Under the pieces are notes generated by a model. It saw only the letters and a list, made by a program, of their open reading frames with translations. It was not told the DNA's origin and searched no databases. The translations under genes were made by a program, and so were the position numbers. A DNA stretch of 11,586 nucleotides from JAYENY01 sp964646075 (GTDB lineage Bacteria > Patescibacteriota > Minisyncoccia > Minisyncoccales > PEYH01), in the NCBI GenBank assembly GCA_964646075.1, contig CAZYBZ010000018.1:1-11586 (forward strand), in the 5' to 3' direction. This document shows, one piece after another, positions 6,494-11,586 of the stretch (its first letter is position 1; each line of letters begins with the position of its first letter).

Positions 6494-7291
6494 ATGAGTT
6501 ATTTCCAAGCGATTATTTTAGGCACAATTCAAGGGATTACCGAATGGCTACCGATTAGCTCTCAGGCAATGGTTTTTTTATCTGGACGTTTACTTTTTAA
6601 CCTTGATTACGTCGAAGCCCTAAGAGTCTCCATCTGGCTTCACAGCGGAACCCTATTAGCAGTTATTGCTTATTTTAGGCAAGATATTTTTAGAATTCTC
6701 AAAAGTATTTTTAAAAAAAGTCCTTCCTCTGAAAAGACGCTTTTAATATTTTTGGTTTTAGCAACAATGGCGAGCGGAATAATAGCCGTTCCCCTTTTGT
6801 TCCTTGTTTTTTGGATTGAGCTGCCTGAACCGCTCTTCACAATTATTATCGGTTTATTTCTTGTGGTGGTTGCTTTCTCGCAGAAAAAAGCTCGCGAGTC
6901 AAAAAATCTAGAAAGAAAAGAAAAGCCTCTAAGAAAACAAGATGGTTTGGTCGCAGGCTTAATCCAGGGCTTTGCTGTTTTACCTGGTTTTAGCCGTTCA
7001 GGGCTAACCATAGCTATTCTTTTGGGTCAAAAACATTCTTTGAAAAACGCTTTTTATTTAAGCTTTTTAATGAGTATTCCAATTATTTTTTTGGCACAGG
7101 TTGCTTTGCCGATATTTAAAGAAGAAACCGCCATAACTTCTAGTTTGTTGGTCGGAGCTTTAACAGCAGGGCTAGTCGGTTTTATTACGATTAAAACCTT
7201 GTTTCAATTTGTTCAAAAAGTCAATTTTTTTAAAGCAACATTGATTTTAGGCATTATTATTATTCTGCTTGGAGTCATTTTATTATTTTAA
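6494..7291 (+). CDS. uppP: Undecaprenyl-diphosphatase (UppP/BacA family), 265 aa
   Basis: This polytopic membrane enzyme removes a phosphate from undecaprenyl pyrophosphate, regenerating the lipid carrier of peptidoglycan synthesis, and often gives bacitracin resistance. The two family motifs are present: QGITEW (13-18) in the LGTIQGITEWLPISS segment, with E17 as the second Glu of (E/Q)xxxE, and PGFSRSG (164-170) with the catalytic Arg R168. HSGTLLAVIAYFRQDI (50-65) also fits. The polar loop 131-150 is highly basic. The usual SSxGH is SSQAM here, so the conserved His (His30 in E. coli) is Met26. Length and number of membrane segments are normal. It follows the ATPase at 51 bases and may share its transcript. 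The start has no ribosome binding site. Confidence 0.92.
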   Translation: MSYFQAIILGTIQGITEWLPISSQAMVFLSGRLLFNLDYVEALRVSIWLHSGTLLAVIAYFRQDIFRILKSIFKKSPSSEKTLLIFLVLATMASGIIAVPLLFLVFWIELPEPLFTIIIGLFLVVVAFSQKKARESKNLERKEKPLRKQDGLVAGLIQGFAVLPGFSRSGLTIAILLGQKHSLKNAFYLSFLMSIPIIFLAQVALPIFKEETAITSSLLVGALTAGLVGFITIKTLFQFVQKVNFFKATLILGIIIILLGVILLF

Positions 7292-7306
7292 TTGAAAAAA
7301 ATTCTG

Positions 7307-7315
7307 TGTTATGAT
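7307..7315 (+). promoter_or_regulatory. Extended -10 promoter (TGTTATGAT) before tyrS
   Basis: TGT plus TATGAT (7310-7315) forms an extended -10 element just after the uppP stop. A TTGAAA at 7292-7297 is only 12 bases upstream, too close for a normal -35. It would start a transcript near 7322 with a leader of about 180 bases before tyrS. Confidence 0.45.
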
Positions 7316-7351
7316 AGAAGAATGTAGGTAGGTCTCTAAGAATTATTGTTC

Positions 7352-7406
7352 CTGATTTATTATTTTATATTCTTGGTCACACCAATAATCAGTAGATTAT
7401 TTTTTT
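7352..7406 (+). terminator. Hairpin plus U-tract in the tyrS leader (uppP terminator or attenuator)
   Basis: CTGATT (7352-7357) pairs with AATCAG (7387-7392), enclosing a perfect TTGGT-CAC-ACCAA hairpin (7373-7385). Seven T (7400-7406) follow 7 bases later. It may end uppP read-through, end a short RNA starting near 7322, or act as an attenuator of tyrS. The gap between stem and U-tract and the AT-rich outer stem make it weaker than a textbook terminator. Confidence 0.4.
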
Positions 7407-7501
7407 GGCTAGAAGAGAAAAAAGGAAAACAGGAGCAGATGTTATTTCCATTTTAGTTTAGTTTTCGGCAGTAAAAAAATAATAATCATTAATAATTGAA
7501 T

Positions 7502-8716
7502 ATGAAAAATAATTATCAAGCCATAGAAAAGGCTTTAACAAGAGGCGTTGAAGAAGTTGTTAATAGAAAGCATCTTGAAAAGGCTTTATCTTCAGGAAAA
7601 AAATTAAGAATTAAGCATGGGGTTGATCCTACGGGAGAGCAAATCCATTTAGGAAGAGCAACTCAACTTTGGAAACTCAAGGAATTTCAGGACTTAGGAC
7701 ATAAAATCGTTTTAATTATTGGTGATTTTACCGCCCTGATTGGGGACTCGTCTGATAAGCCAGAAGGAAGGCAAGGGTTAACAGAAGAAGATATTCAAAA
7801 GAATATGCGGTCTTATCTTAATCAGTTTACCAAAATTCTAGATATGGAAAAAACAGAAGTTCACTATAATAGCGAGTGGCTTGAGAAGATGCCTTTAAAA
7901 GAGTTTTTATTTTTAGCCGCCACTTTCTCTGTTCAACAGTTAATCCAGAGAAGAAATTTTAAGCAAAGATGGGAAAAAGGAAAACCGGTTTTTTTGAAAG
8001 AGATTACTTATCCCTTACTTCAGGGATATGATTCGGTGATGGTTAAAGCAGACGTTGAGCTTGGTGGGTGTGACCAGCTTTTTAATCTTAAGGCTGCTCG
8101 AGATATTCAAAAATTATTTGATCAAAAACCACAAGATATTATTACTCTTAAAATGCTTTCAGGTCTTGATGGGAGGAAAATGTCAACTAGTTGGGGTAAT
8201 GTCGTGAATATCCTTGATAACCCCGACGATATGTATGGGAAACTAATGTCCATGAAGGACGAGATGATTGTTGATTATTTTGAACTTTGCGTATTGGTCT
8301 CTCAAGAAAAGCTTAGGAAAATAAAAAAAGATTTGAAAGAGAAGACTCTAAATCCAAGAGACTTAAAAGCAAAGATGGCTTCCCATATTGTTTCTTTGTA
8401 TCACGGTAAAGCGCTCTCTCGAGAAGCAGAGGGAGAATTTGAAAAGGTTTTTAGGCAAGGCAAGAATCCCTTGAAAATCAGAACTTTTTTTGTTCCCAAA
8501 AATAGTTATCCCTTGCCCGAGCTTTTGTTCCATTTGGGTTTAGCTAAATCAAAAAATGATGCTAAGCGTTTAGTGGAGCAAGGGGGAGTGAGAATAAAAA
8601 TCAAAAACCAAGAATCAAAAATTGAAAACTGGAAAGAGGAGATAAAGGTTAAAGAGGGAATGTTAATTCGAGTGGGCAAGAGGAAGATTGCTTGTTTAAC
8701 AAAAAAAGATAAATAA
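7502..8716 (+). CDS. tyrS: Tyrosyl-tRNA synthetase, 404 aa
   Basis: This cytoplasmic class I aminoacyl-tRNA synthetase charges tRNA-Tyr. The HIGH signature is HLGR (49-52) after VDPTGEQI, and the KMSKS loop is KMSTS (226-230). Y170-x3-Q174-x2-D177 and GGCDQLFN (188-195) match the tyrosine- and adenylate-binding pocket. This is the TyrS2-like branch (HLGR plus KMSTS). A C-terminal S4 RNA-binding domain spans about 338-399. Within it, residues 365-378 (KIKNQESKIENW) are longer than the usual NGEKVxDW and coincide with a 14-bp near-repeat in the DNA. I chose ATG 7502; an in-frame TTG at 7496 is unlikely. No Shine-Dalgarno is visible. A hairpin leader precedes the gene. Confidence 0.95.
   Translation: MKNNYQAIEKALTRGVEEVVNRKHLEKALSSGKKLRIKHGVDPTGEQIHLGRATQLWKLKEFQDLGHKIVLIIGDFTALIGDSSDKPEGRQGLTEEDIQKNMRSYLNQFTKILDMEKTEVHYNSEWLEKMPLKEFLFLAATFSVQQLIQRRNFKQRWEKGKPVFLKEITYPLLQGYDSVMVKADVELGGCDQLFNLKAARDIQKLFDQKPQDIITLKMLSGLDGRKMSTSWGNVVNILDNPDDMYGKLMSMKDEMIVDYFELCVLVSQEKLRKIKKDLKEKTLNPRDLKAKMASHIVSLYHGKALSREAEGEFEKVFRQGKNPLKIRTFFVPKNSYPLPELLFHLGLAKSKNDAKRLVEQGGVRIKIKNQESKIENWKEEIKVKEGMLIRVGKRKIACLTKKDK
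8599..8626 (+). repeat. 14-bp near-tandem repeat inside tyrS
   Basis: AATCAAAAACCAAG (8599-8612) is followed by AATCAAAAATTGAA (8613-8626). The repeat lies in the part of the S4 domain that is longer than in relatives. It looks like an intergenic-type A-rich repeat that has expanded within a gene. Confidence 0.5.
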
Positions 8717-8718
8717 AA

Positions 8719-8747
8719 AGAAGGATACACTTCTGTTCTCTTTTTCT
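8719..8747 (+). terminator. Weak intrinsic terminator after tyrS
   Basis: AGAAG (8719-8723) pairs with CTTCT (8730-8734) over a 6-base loop, followed by a pyrimidine-rich run GTTCTCTTTTTCT. It lies 3 bases after the tyrS stop. The stem is short and AT-rich. Confidence 0.35.
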
Positions 8748-8784
8748 AAAACAATAATGGAAAGGGCTAGAAGGAGGGGATAAT

Positions 8785-8872
8785 GGAGGGGTGTGTCGAA
8801 CGGTAAGACACTGGTTTCGAAAACCAGAACCTATTTATAGGCCTGTGAGTTCGAATCTCACCCCCTCCGCCA
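8785..8872 (+). tRNA. tRNA-Ser (CGA)
   Basis: The acceptor GGAGGGG pairs with CCCCTCC (8862-8868), followed by G73 and an encoded CCA. The anticodon stem CTGGT/ACCAG encloses TTCGAAA with anticodon CGA at 8818-8820, reading UCG. The long variable arm (CCTA-TTTA-TAGG) is the class II form expected of serine. The T-arm GTGAG-TTCGAAT-CTCAC and a D-loop with GG are normal. It stands alone between tyrS and infB. Confidence 0.97.
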
Positions 8873-8968
8873 ATTTGCGATTATTAACATGGATTTGATT
8901 GCATATTGTATTTTGAAGCGCAGTGTTCTATAACGCTAATATAGGAGCAGTTTTGAGGACGCTTTTTC

Positions 8969-8997
8969 TTGAAATTAACCGTAAGATAAGGTAAGAT
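8969..8997 (+). promoter_or_regulatory. Sigma70-type promoter for infB (TTGAAA-N17-TAAGAT)
   Basis: TTGAAA (8969-8974) and TAAGAT (8992-8997) are separated by exactly 17 bases. The -10 ends 8 bases before the infB ATG at 9006, so transcription would begin at or next to the start codon, and no suitably spaced Shine-Dalgarno exists. This suggests a leaderless mRNA. Confidence 0.45.
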
Positions 8998-9005
8998 GTT
9001 TAATT

Positions 9006-10499
9006 ATGATAATAGAAGATCAAAAAAAATTAGTAGAACGGCCACCAATAGTGGTTGTCTTGGGTCATGTTGACCATGGTAAGAGTTCTCTTTTAGAAGC
9101 CATCAAAGATTTTAGGATCACTCAGAAAGAATCAGGAGGGATTACTCAGAATATTGGAGCTTACGAAGTAGAGCATAAGGGTAAAAGAATTACTTTTATT
9201 GACACTCCTGGACACGAGGCTTTTTGGGCCATGCGTTCTCGAGGTGCTAAGATAGCCGACATTGCTATTTTAGTGGTAGCGACAGAAGAAGGGATAATGC
9301 CTCAAACAAAAGAAGCGATTAATTGTATTAAAAAAGCAGGACTTCAGACGATCGTTGCTTTGAATAAGATTGATAAGGTGGGAGCTAATCCAGAGAAGGT
9401 TAAAAGTCAATTAGCAGGAGCGGGGATTATTGTGGAAGGCCTGGGCGGAGAGATTCCGTCTGTTGAGACCTCAGCAATTAAAAAGATTGGAATTGATGAA
9501 CTCCTAGAGCTGATTCTTCTTGTAAGTGAGCTTCAGGAATTAAGGACAAATCCTAATAAGCAGGCAGAAGGGGTGGTTATTGAGACTCATTTAGACGTAA
9601 AGAGAGGATCTATGGCTACTATTTTGGTGAAAGATGGAGTTCTTAGAAATCAAGATATTATTGCAACCCAGACTACCCTCGGGAGAGTAAAAGGGATGCA
9701 GGATTTTCAGGGAAATCTAATAGATAAAGCCATTTTTTCGCAACCAATAATGGTTCTTGGTTTTGAAAAATTGCCTTTTATTGGAGAAAAGTTTAAGTCT
9801 TTTACAGAAATTGAAAAAGCAAGGGAATATGTTACAAAAAGAGAAGACAAGAAGACGGGAAGCGTTTTATTGGTGAAAGAAGGGCAGAAAGTTTTAAATA
9901 TCATATTACGGGCAGATGTTGTTGGAATTTTAGAAGCTATAGAAGAGATGGTTAAGTCTTTGCCTCAAGAAGATTTATTAATTCGTATTTTAAAATCAGC
10001 TGTTGGGCCAATAACTGAAGATGATGTAAAGTTATCTGTTGCTGGTAACGCAAAAATTTTTGGTTTCCGAGTTAAGCCGAGTCTTCAAGCTTTAAGGCTG
10101 GCTGATCAGAAAGGAGCACAAATTTTTTATTATGAAGTAATCTATGAGTTAATTCAGGAAATTCGTCGTTTAATGAAGCAGAAGATAGAATTAGAAATAG
10201 TACGCAAAGAGATTGGAAAAATGGAGGTTTTGAAAGTTTTTCGAACCGAAAAAGAACGACAAATCGTAGGAGGTAGGATTATTGAAGGAGAGATTCTAAA
10301 AAACGCTAAACTAGAGGTTTTTAGAGAAGATATATTGCTTAGCGAAGGTAGGATTATTGAGCTTCAAAGGGAGAAAAAAATAGTTGAGAGAGGGAAAATA
10401 GACGACGAAATTGGTATCTTATATGAAGGAAAGGAAAGAATTCAAGAAGACGATGTTTTAAATTTTTATATTGAAGAAAAGAGAAAAATAGAGCTTTGA
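9006..10499 (+). CDS. infB: Translation initiation factor IF-2, short form (497 aa)
   Basis: This GTPase brings fMet-tRNA to the 30S subunit and promotes subunit joining. The G domain begins almost at once: GHVDHGKS (G1, 20-27), GITQNIGAYEV with the switch Thr T47 (G2), DTPGH (G3, 66-70), NKID (G4, 120-123) and SAI (G5, 156-158). Domain II, the linker-like C1 region and the C-terminal C2 beta barrel follow. At 497 residues it lacks the whole N-terminal extension of typical IF2 (about 700-900 residues), as is usual for reduced genomes. In C2 the usual ECG of the fMet-binding site reads DEIG (about 477), so the conserved Cys is replaced. rbfA starts one base after the stop, the conserved infB-rbfA order. 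nusA is not upstream; a tRNA is. Confidence 0.95.
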   Translation: MIIEDQKKLVERPPIVVVLGHVDHGKSSLLEAIKDFRITQKESGGITQNIGAYEVEHKGKRITFIDTPGHEAFWAMRSRGAKIADIAILVVATEEGIMPQTKEAINCIKKAGLQTIVALNKIDKVGANPEKVKSQLAGAGIIVEGLGGEIPSVETSAIKKIGIDELLELILLVSELQELRTNPNKQAEGVVIETHLDVKRGSMATILVKDGVLRNQDIIATQTTLGRVKGMQDFQGNLIDKAIFSQPIMVLGFEKLPFIGEKFKSFTEIEKAREYVTKREDKKTGSVLLVKEGQKVLNIILRADVVGILEAIEEMVKSLPQEDLLIRILKSAVGPITEDDVKLSVAGNAKIFGFRVKPSLQALRLADQKGAQIFYYEVIYELIQEIRRLMKQKIELEIVRKEIGKMEVLKVFRTEKERQIVGGRIIEGEILKNAKLEVFREDILLSEGRIIELQREKKIVERGKIDDEIGILYEGKERIQEDDVLNFYIEEKRKIEL

Positions 10500-10500
10500 T

Positions 10501-10863
10501 ATGTCTGAAAGAATAATTCGACTTAACGAACTTTTTAAAAGAGAAATTTCAGAGATTCTTTTGGGAGAAAAGAACTTTGGCAGAGAAGTTTTGATTACGA
10601 TTACTCGAGTGGATATCTCCCCAGACTTAAGTGGGGCCAAAGTTTTTGTCAGCGTGATGCCTCAAGAGAAGCAAAAAAAAGTTTTGGATTCCTTAGGAGA
10701 AGATATCTATCATATTCAACAACGACTTAATAAGAAATTATTTTTAAAAAAAATTCCTAAAATAGTTTTTTATGAAGAGAAGGCGGTAGAAGAGGCAGCT
10801 AGGATTGAGGAATTGATTTCGGAAATACATAGGAAAGACAGAGACAGCGCTAGTAGTCGATAA
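10501..10863 (+). CDS. rbfA: Ribosome-binding factor A, 120 aa
   Basis: RbfA is a small cytoplasmic factor that helps mature the 3' and 5' ends of 16S rRNA in the 30S subunit and counters cold-induced assembly defects. The protein is of normal family length with a type II KH fold. The start SERIIRLNELFKREISEIL matches the R-x-R-x-x-x-L-x-x-E-I-S-x-I-L helix. VDISPDLSGAKVFVSV (37-52) is the signature strand (V-x-x-S-x-D-L-x-x-A-x-V-Y-x-S), and KKIPKIVFYEEKAVEEAARIEELI matches the P-x-L-x-F-x-x-D-x-S-x-x-x-x-x-x-I-x-x-L ending. It is translationally coupled to infB (1-base gap). truB, which often follows, is absent; a tRNA cluster is next. Confidence 0.93.
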   Translation: MSERIIRLNELFKREISEILLGEKNFGREVLITITRVDISPDLSGAKVFVSVMPQEKQKKVLDSLGEDIYHIQQRLNKKLFLKKIPKIVFYEEKAVEEAARIEELISEIHRKDRDSASSR

Positions 10864-10875
10864 TTAATGGTTAAT

Positions 10876-10905
10876 AATCAATGATTAGTGATCATCGATT
10901 GTTTA
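10876..10905 (+). terminator. Hairpin after rbfA, possible terminator
   Basis: AATCAATGA (10876-10884) pairs with TCATCGATT (10892-10900) with one mismatch over a 7-base loop, followed by GTTTATT. The spacer also contains the palindrome TAATCA-A-TGATTA. It lies 12 bases after the rbfA stop and 10 before tRNA-Cys. The short T-tract makes this uncertain. Confidence 0.35.
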
Positions 10906-10909
10906 TTCC

Positions 10910-10984
10910 GGCGTGGTAGCCAAGTAGCAAGGCAGCGCTCTGCAAAAGCGCTACACGCGGGTGCAATTCCCGCCCACGCCTCCA
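10910..10984 (+). tRNA. tRNA-Cys (GCA)
   Basis: The acceptor GGCGTGG/CCACGCC, T73 and encoded CCA frame the gene. The anticodon stem GCGCT/AGCGC encloses CTGCAAA with anticodon GCA at 10942-10944. The D-loop AGTAGCA has A where G18 is expected (10926). The T-loop TGCAATT has G where U55 is expected (10963), while G19 and C56 are kept. The first of five tRNAs downstream of rbfA. Confidence 0.97.
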
Positions 10985-10990
10985 AAATGG

Positions 10991-11074
10991 GCCCGGGTGA
11001 TGGAATTGGTTTACATGCAACACTTAAAATGTTGTGGCCGTAAGGCCATGTGGGTTCGAGTCCCACCCCGGGCA
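10991..11074 (+). tRNA. tRNA-Leu (TAA)
   Basis: The acceptor GCCCGGG pairs with CCCGGGC and A73 follows; CCA is not encoded. The anticodon stem CAACA/TGTTG encloses CTTAAAA with anticodon TAA at 11025-11027. The class II variable arm is TGGCC-GTAA-GGCCA, a stable GNRA-type hairpin. The D-loop GG and T-loop TTCGAGT are canonical. Confidence 0.97.
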
Positions 11075-11119
11075 TTTTATTTTTTAAATTTTTATTTGTA
11101 AGATATTGAAAGAGAAAGG

Positions 11120-11196
11120 GGGCGGTTAGCTCAGTTGGTTAGAGCGTTTGTTCGACATACAAAAGGTCATAGGTTCGAATCCTATACCGCCCACCA
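11120..11196 (+). tRNA. tRNA-Val (GAC)
   Basis: The acceptor GGGCGGT/ACCGCCC, A73 and encoded CCA frame the gene. The D-arm GCTC-AGTTGGTTA-GAGC and T-arm ATAGG-TTCGAAT-CCTAT are canonical. The anticodon stem TTTGT/ACAAA encloses TCGACAT, giving anticodon GAC at 11154-11156. Position 33 (11153) is C instead of the nearly universal U33. It lies one base upstream of tRNA-Phe. Confidence 0.95.
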
Positions 11197-11197
11197 T

Positions 11198-11269
11198 GCC
11201 GCAGTAGCTCAGAAGTAGAGCACTTCTCTGAAAAAGAAGGGGTGGTCGGAGCGTTACCGACCTGCGGCA
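11198..11269 (+). tRNA. tRNA-Phe (GAA) with unusual elbow
   Basis: The acceptor GCCGCAG/CTGCGGC with A73 and no encoded CCA, the D-stem GCTC/GAGC, and the anticodon stem CTTCT/AGAAG around CTGAAAA give anticodon GAA at 11230-11232. The D-loop AGAAGTA lacks the GG pair, having A18 and G19. The T-stem GTCGG/CCGAC encloses AGCGTTA, so A54, G55, C56, G57 and T58 replace T54, T55, C56, R57 and A58. The variable loop GGGTG ends in G48. All stems are perfect. Confidence 0.9.
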
Positions 11270-11364
11270 CTGTTTATCTAAAGAAAGCTATTTTTTAAAA
11301 TAATTAGGTAAGAAAATAGAGATAGATGGAAAAGCGTTTTAAAGTTATTTGGATTGGGAAAGAC

Positions 11365-11436
11365 GCGGGTGTCGTATAATGGTTATTATATGATCTTGCC
11401 AAGATTAAGATGGCGGTTCGATTCCGCTCACCCGCT
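11365..11436 (+). tRNA. tRNA-Gly (GCC)
   Basis: The acceptor GCGGGTG/CACCCGC with T73 and no encoded CCA frames the gene. The anticodon stem TGATC/GATTA (one G-U) encloses TTGCCAA, with anticodon GCC at 11398-11400. The D-arm is weak and AT-rich but keeps GG (AATGGTTA). The T-arm GGCGG-TTCGATT-CCGCT has one G-U pair. Confidence 0.96.
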
Positions 11437-11447
11437 TTAAAATAAGA

Positions 11448-11469
11448 CGCTTTCATTAAGCGATTTTTA
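11448..11469 (+). terminator. Short hairpin terminator after the tRNA cluster
   Basis: CGCTT (11448-11452) pairs with AAGCG (11458-11462) over a 5-base loop, followed by ATTTTTAT. On the minus strand the same hairpin is followed by TCTTATTTT, so it could work in both directions. Confidence 0.4.
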
Positions 11470-11586
11470 TTCTAGTGCGTTTATTTTACCAAGCTCGCAC
11501 TCACTTTGTCAAAAAGAATTCCTGACCAACTACGCGCCGAGCACGCGGTGATTTCTGACAATGTCGCACGCTCCCGTCCCGCCACC

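Noticed and set aside
7292..7297. TTGAAA as a -35 box for the tyrS promoter.
   Set aside because: It is only 12 bases from the -10 element, too short for a normal sigma70 promoter. The extended -10 is the better explanation.
7431..7456. AGGAG followed by ATG and a 5-codon ORF (MLFPF) in the tyrS leader.
   Set aside because: The spacing is only 3 bases and the peptide has no Tyr codons, so a tyrosine-sensing leader peptide is not supported.
10878..11075. Minus-strand ORF across the tRNA-Cys and tRNA-Leu genes.
   Set aside because: It is a shadow of two well-formed tRNA genes; ORFs of this kind are a known false annotation over tRNA clusters.
1..11586. CRISPR array, insertion sequence, prophage or integrase attachment site.
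   Set aside because: No regularly spaced long repeats, no transposase or integrase motif in any readable frame, and no repeat of a tRNA 3' end was seen.

Overview
The window reads as a stretch of an ultra-small-cell bacterium of the Candidate Phyla Radiation (Patescibacteria, most like Parcubacteria). The reasons are the low GC, the standard code (TGA is a stop), a very short IF2 that begins almost at its G domain, a TyrRS with an HLGR signature, a SERCA-like P-type ATPase beside an UppP lacking the usual SSxGH segment, and tRNA genes of which only some encode CCA. This placement is inferred from gene style, not from a marker-gene search. Two N runs (1138-1237 and 2921-3157) show that it is a gapped scaffold.

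Left part (1-3306) is accessory and heavily eroded. It holds a C-terminal remnant of a NIF3/YqfO-like protein (93-212) and an intact small zinc-ribbon protein (531-863). A decayed second copy of that protein (1002-1137) runs into the first gap. A GTP cyclohydrolase II homologue (1259-2071) follows, with a truncated pyrF start (2073-2249) just behind it. The pyrF start runs into the C-terminal two thirds of a RelE/YafQ-like toxin in another frame (about 2236-2451). Next is a radical SAM protein of the spore-photoproduct-lyase-like group, interrupted by the second gap (2485-3306). The ribA-pyrF piece is visibly richer in G+C and has Shine-Dalgarno sequences, unlike most genes around it. A 480-base stretch without a gene follows, holding a 7-bp tandem repeat.

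Right part (3788-11436) is more core-like and all on the plus strand. It comprises a cation-translocating P-type ATPase, undecaprenyl-diphosphatase (uppP), tyrosyl-tRNA synthetase (tyrS) behind a structured leader, tRNA-Ser(CGA), infB and rbfA one base apart, and a cluster of five tRNAs: Cys(GCA), Leu(TAA), Val(GAC), Phe(GAA) and Gly(GCC). Most of it serves translation. uppP recycles the cell-wall lipid carrier, and the ATPase handles ion homeostasis at the membrane.

The most interesting signals are in the tRNAs. tRNA-Cys and tRNA-Phe share a coupled A18/G55 change in the D-loop/T-loop elbow, and tRNA-Phe also carries A54/U58 and G15/G48. tRNA-Val has C33 instead of U33. Other points worth following are a Gln in place of the ion-binding Glu in the ATPase PEGL motif, a Val in place of the catalytic Tyr of GTP cyclohydrolase II, promoters placed so that infB and the radical SAM gene would be leaderless, and a likely attenuator-like hairpin before tyrS. 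I found no convincing multi-gene new defence or biosynthetic system.
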